Below are positions 7,112-8,933 of a stretch of DNA of 8,933 bases, in pieces (the first letter of the stretch is position 1; each line of letters opens with the position of its first letter). The stretch comes from Bacillota bacterium (GTDB lineage Bacteria; Bacillota; UBA4882; UBA10575): contig JAAYMP010000220.1 of NCBI GenBank assembly GCA_012521315.1, forward strand, positions 1-8,933. The letters run 5' to 3'. The translations under genes were made by a program, and so were the position numbers. Under the pieces are notes generated by a model. It was given only the letters and a program-made list of their open reading frames with translations. It made no database searches and was not told the DNA's origin.

Positions 7112-8467
7112 TTATTTCGCAATGGGTTCCACTTCGGGCTTCACCTTTAAGCGTTCGGGGACCAGATCATTCTGGATCAACTGTTCATAGGTCTCCCGGC
7201 ACACGATCAGTTCGGCCTCCCCGTCCGCAACCAGGACCACGGCCGGCCGCGGCAGGCGGTTGTAGTTACTGGCCATCGAATAATTGTAAGCGCCCGTATC
7301 GAAGACCGCCAGCAGGTCGCCGGGTTCAGGGGGGGCCAGCGGCAGATCCCAGATCAACATGTCACCCGATTCGCAACATTTCCCCGTCACGGTGGCGACC
7401 TCGGTCAGAGGTTCGTTCATCTTATTGGCAAGGGCTCCTTCATAAACCGCCTGGTATAAGGCGACCCGGGGGTTATCGGTCATCCCGCCGTCCACCGCCA
7501 GGTAAGTACGGACCCCGGGAATCCGCTTGATATTCCCCACCGTGTAAATGGTCGTTCCGGCGGGCCCCACAATGGAGCGGCCCGGCTCCAAAACCAAGAG
7601 GGGAAGCGGATATTGTAATGCCGTTAAACGTTCCCGGGCGTAGCGGCCGATGCTGCTCACGATCTCCAGTAAGGAACGGGGTTTTTCCTGCTTATTATGG
7701 GCGATCCCAATCCCGCCGCCCAGATCAAGGACTTGGGCAATAAAACCGGTCTGGGTCCGGACTTCCGCCATGAAGGCGGTCAACACCTCAACCGCAGCCT
7801 TAAAGGGCTCAACCCCAAAAATCTGCGACCCGATGTGGCAATGAAAACCCGCCAGTTTAAGCTGGGGAGAAGCCAGCGCGATTTGGACCGCTTGCAAAGC
7901 AATGCCGTCGTTAAGCCCCATCCCGAATTTGGAATCTTCCTGCCCGGTTTGGGTATAGGTGTGGGTATGGGCGGTAACCCCCGGTTTCAGCCGGAAAATA
8001 ACCTGCGGTTGGGTCTTCGTCTCCCTTGCCAATTGGATTAAGGTCTCCAGTTCCATCAGGTTGTCGACCATAATCCGGCCAACCCCGTTTTTCAGGGCCA
8101 TCACCAGCTCCGCCCGGGACTTGTTATTCCCGTGAAAATTAATGCGCGCCGCCGGAAATCCAGCCCCCAAAGCGGTATAAAGTTCCCCGCCGGAGACCAC
8201 ATCCAGACCAAGACCTTCCTGGTAGACCAAACCGCACATCGCCTGGGTTAAGAAGGCTTTCCCAGCGTAGACCAACTCATAATTGGGATAAGCGCCCTTT
8301 AATGCCTCATGGTAGGCCCGGCAATTCGCCCGGATCTTTGCTTCGTCCAAAACGTAAAGCGGTGTCCCAAACGCTTTGGCAAGTTCAACCACATCACACC
8401 CGCCGATCTCCAAATGACCTGAGGAGTTGATGGTCAAATCCCGTTCGAAACATTCCCTGGCGAGCAT
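7112..8467 (-). CDS. lysA: Diaminopimelate decarboxylase
   Basis: PLP-dependent enzyme that decarboxylates meso-diaminopimelate to L-lysine, the last step of lysine synthesis. The 451 residues show the fold-III (alanine-racemase-like) barrel with the PLP lysine at 70 in VYAGKAFLT, AHTHTYTQTGQEDSKFG, HCHIGSQ (about 209-215), the phosphate-binding LGGGIGI, EPGRSIVGPAG at 294-304, VDGGMTDNPR, the CCESGD motif (Cys364-Cys365-Glu366-Ser367) whose Cys acts across the dimer interface, and DTGAYNYSMASNYN with Tyr394. ATG 8467 is preceded by AGGAGG with a 6-base gap. An in-frame TTG at 8482 overlaps this ribosome binding site and is rejected. It is transcribed alone, with a promoter at 8569-8540 and a terminator at 7097-7066. 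The C-terminus is somewhat long (VPERLKVKPEVEPIAK) but otherwise ordinary. Confidence 0.97.
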   Translation of the reverse strand: MLARECFERDLTINSSGHLEIGGCDVVELAKAFGTPLYVLDEAKIRANCRAYHEALKGAYPNYELVYAGKAFLTQAMCGLVYQEGLGLDVVSGGELYTALGAGFPAARINFHGNNKSRAELVMALKNGVGRIMVDNLMELETLIQLARETKTQPQVIFRLKPGVTAHTHTYTQTGQEDSKFGMGLNDGIALQAVQIALASPQLKLAGFHCHIGSQIFGVEPFKAAVEVLTAFMAEVRTQTGFIAQVLDLGGGIGIAHNKQEKPRSLLEIVSSIGRYARERLTALQYPLPLLVLEPGRSIVGPAGTTIYTVGNIKRIPGVRTYLAVDGGMTDNPRVALYQAVYEGALANKMNEPLTEVATVTGKCCESGDMLIWDLPLAPPEPGDLLAVFDTGAYNYSMASNYNRLPRPAVVLVADGEAELIVCRETYEQLIQNDLVPERLKVKPEVEPIAK

Positions 8468-8478
8468 CCTATTCCTCC

Positions 8479-8526
8479 TCAAAAACGCTTCAAGTCCATA
8501 GCCACACGAAAAGCGTATCTCCTCAT
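8479..8526 (-). CDS. Possible 15-residue leader peptide upstream of lysA
   Basis: An ATG at 8526 opens a short frame encoding MRRYAFRVAMDLKRF and ends in TGA at 8481-8479, where the stop lies next to the lysA Shine-Dalgarno (TGAGGAGG). The predicted transcription start is only about 7 bases upstream and there is no Shine-Dalgarno, so translation would be near-leaderless. The peptide has four Arg and one Lys, not a run of lysine codons, so it does not look like a classical lysine attenuator. It may be chance. An inverted repeat ACGCTT (8516-8511) / AAGCGT (8490-8485) followed by five T overlaps it. No lysine riboswitch is present, as the leader is too short. Confidence 0.3.
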   Translation of the reverse strand: MRRYAFRVAMDLKRF

Positions 8527-8539
8527 TTTTATTCGTTTT

Positions 8540-8569
8540 ATTCTAACACTCCTGGAAGGAAGAAGTCAA
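8540..8569 (-). promoter_or_regulatory. Promoter of lysA
   Basis: TTGACT (8569-8564, 5 of 6) and TAGAAT (8545-8540, 5 of 6) with an 18-base spacer, plus an extended -10 TG at 8548-8547. Expected start of transcription is near 8533, giving a leader of about 65 bases before lysA. The promoter lies 25 bases past the preceding stop codon. Confidence 0.83.
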
Positions 8570-8593
8570 GAAACATGGTTTTAAATGGTATGT

Positions 8594-8933
8594 TCAGACA
8601 AAGCAACTGTTGCCGATAAACTCGCGCAAAATTGAATTGGATGGCACCTCCGCCTCCTCCAGCGGCAGGAAGTAGGCGGTGAATTTCAAGAGTCGCTTCG
8701 CTTCGGCAAACTCCGCGATCTCCGGCGGGATCGCTTTTAAGAGGGGTTCCACATACTTTTTCAAAATGGCCAGTTCATAGATGAGGGCGGAGTTAAACAT
8801 GATATCGGCTTCCTCTTGGAAGGGGAAGATATTCTTCTCTTCACCCTGGCGGACCGCCGGCCAGAGACGTAGAGTCTTCAGAGCATCGTGGCCGCGGAAC
8901 TTGCTGTCGCGGACGATCCGGCGGATCAGGCGG
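8594..8933 (-). CDS. Uridine/nucleoside kinase-like protein, C-terminal 112 residues
   Basis: The gene enters from outside the window, so only its last 112 residues are visible; the frame is open to the edge and ends in TGA at 8596-8594. The text RLIRRIVRDSKFRGHDA, LRLWPAVRQGEEKNIFPFQE, ADIMFNSALIYELAILKKY and the closing PSNSILREFIGNSCF matches what I know as the C-terminus of the P-loop uridine-kinase-like nucleoside kinases of clostridia, usually longer proteins with an N-terminal TGS- or ThrRS-like part. The kinase P-loop itself is not in the window, so activity cannot be checked here. An internal ATG at 8800 gives a shorter frame, but the in-frame residues upstream fit the family and show it is not the start. 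It lies 25 bases from the lysA promoter and has no clear terminator. Confidence 0.75.
   Translation of the reverse strand, partial: RLIRRIVRDSKFRGHDALKTLRLWPAVRQGEEKNIFPFQEEADIMFNSALIYELAILKKYVEPLLKAIPPEIAEFAEAKRLLKFTAYFLPLEEAEVPSNSILREFIGNSCFV

Noticed and set aside
8468..8593. Lysine riboswitch (L-box) upstream of lysA
   Set aside because: The leader from the predicted start is only about 65 bases and lacks the long multi-stem core an L-box needs.
8571..8594. Terminator after the kinase gene
   Set aside because: AACAT...ATGTT is a 5-pair AT-rich repeat with a 13-base loop and a weak T tract; I could not support it.
1..8933. CRISPR arrays, insertion sequences, tRNA/rRNA genes or defence genes
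   Set aside because: No regularly spaced repeats, transposase motifs or terminal repeats, or tRNA-like folds were seen; the window is housekeeping in character.

Overview
This window looks like ordinary chromosomal DNA from a Gram-positive bacterium of the Bacillota (Clostridia- or Limnochordia-like). The evidence is a tRNA-Val-type T-box leader in front of valS, purine-rich Shine-Dalgarno sequences before nearly every gene, and clostridial-type ScpA/ScpB, class II aldolase and nucleoside kinase proteins. The assignment below phylum level is inference. All supported genes lie on the minus strand, so transcription runs from high to low coordinates. No mobile element, CRISPR array, rRNA or tRNA gene was seen.

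Layout in transcription order: (1) 8933-8594, the 3' end of a uridine/nucleoside-kinase-like gene that enters from outside the window. (2) 8593-8468, a promoter region and short leader containing a possible 15-codon upstream reading frame. (3) 8467-7112, lysA, closed by a strong intrinsic terminator at 7097-7066. (4) A new promoter near 7030-7001 starts a tight run: site-2-protease-family membrane peptidase, HD-domain protein, scpA, scpB and a small two-helix membrane protein (6963-4030). (5) After a 94-base gap with no clear promoter or terminator comes fba (3935-2928). (6) A consensus promoter whose -35 box overlaps the fba stop codon drives a roughly 330-base T-box leader and valS, which runs off the left edge.

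The genes cover lysine and diaminopimelate synthesis (lysA), chromosome condensation (scpA/scpB), glycolysis (fba) and translation (valS). The HD protein, the M50 peptidase and the small membrane protein have no assigned substrate. The best regulatory element is the valS T-box: valine specifier GTC, the UGGU bulge for a tRNA ending in ACCA, mutually exclusive antiterminator and terminator, and a matching promoter. Because no separate fba terminator is visible, the T-box terminator may also end read-through from fba.

I did not find an evident new defence or mobile system. The items most worth a second look are the unusual residues after the ValRS KMSKS loop, the candidate leader peptide in front of lysA, the membrane protein attached to the scp operon, and the fba-valS junction.
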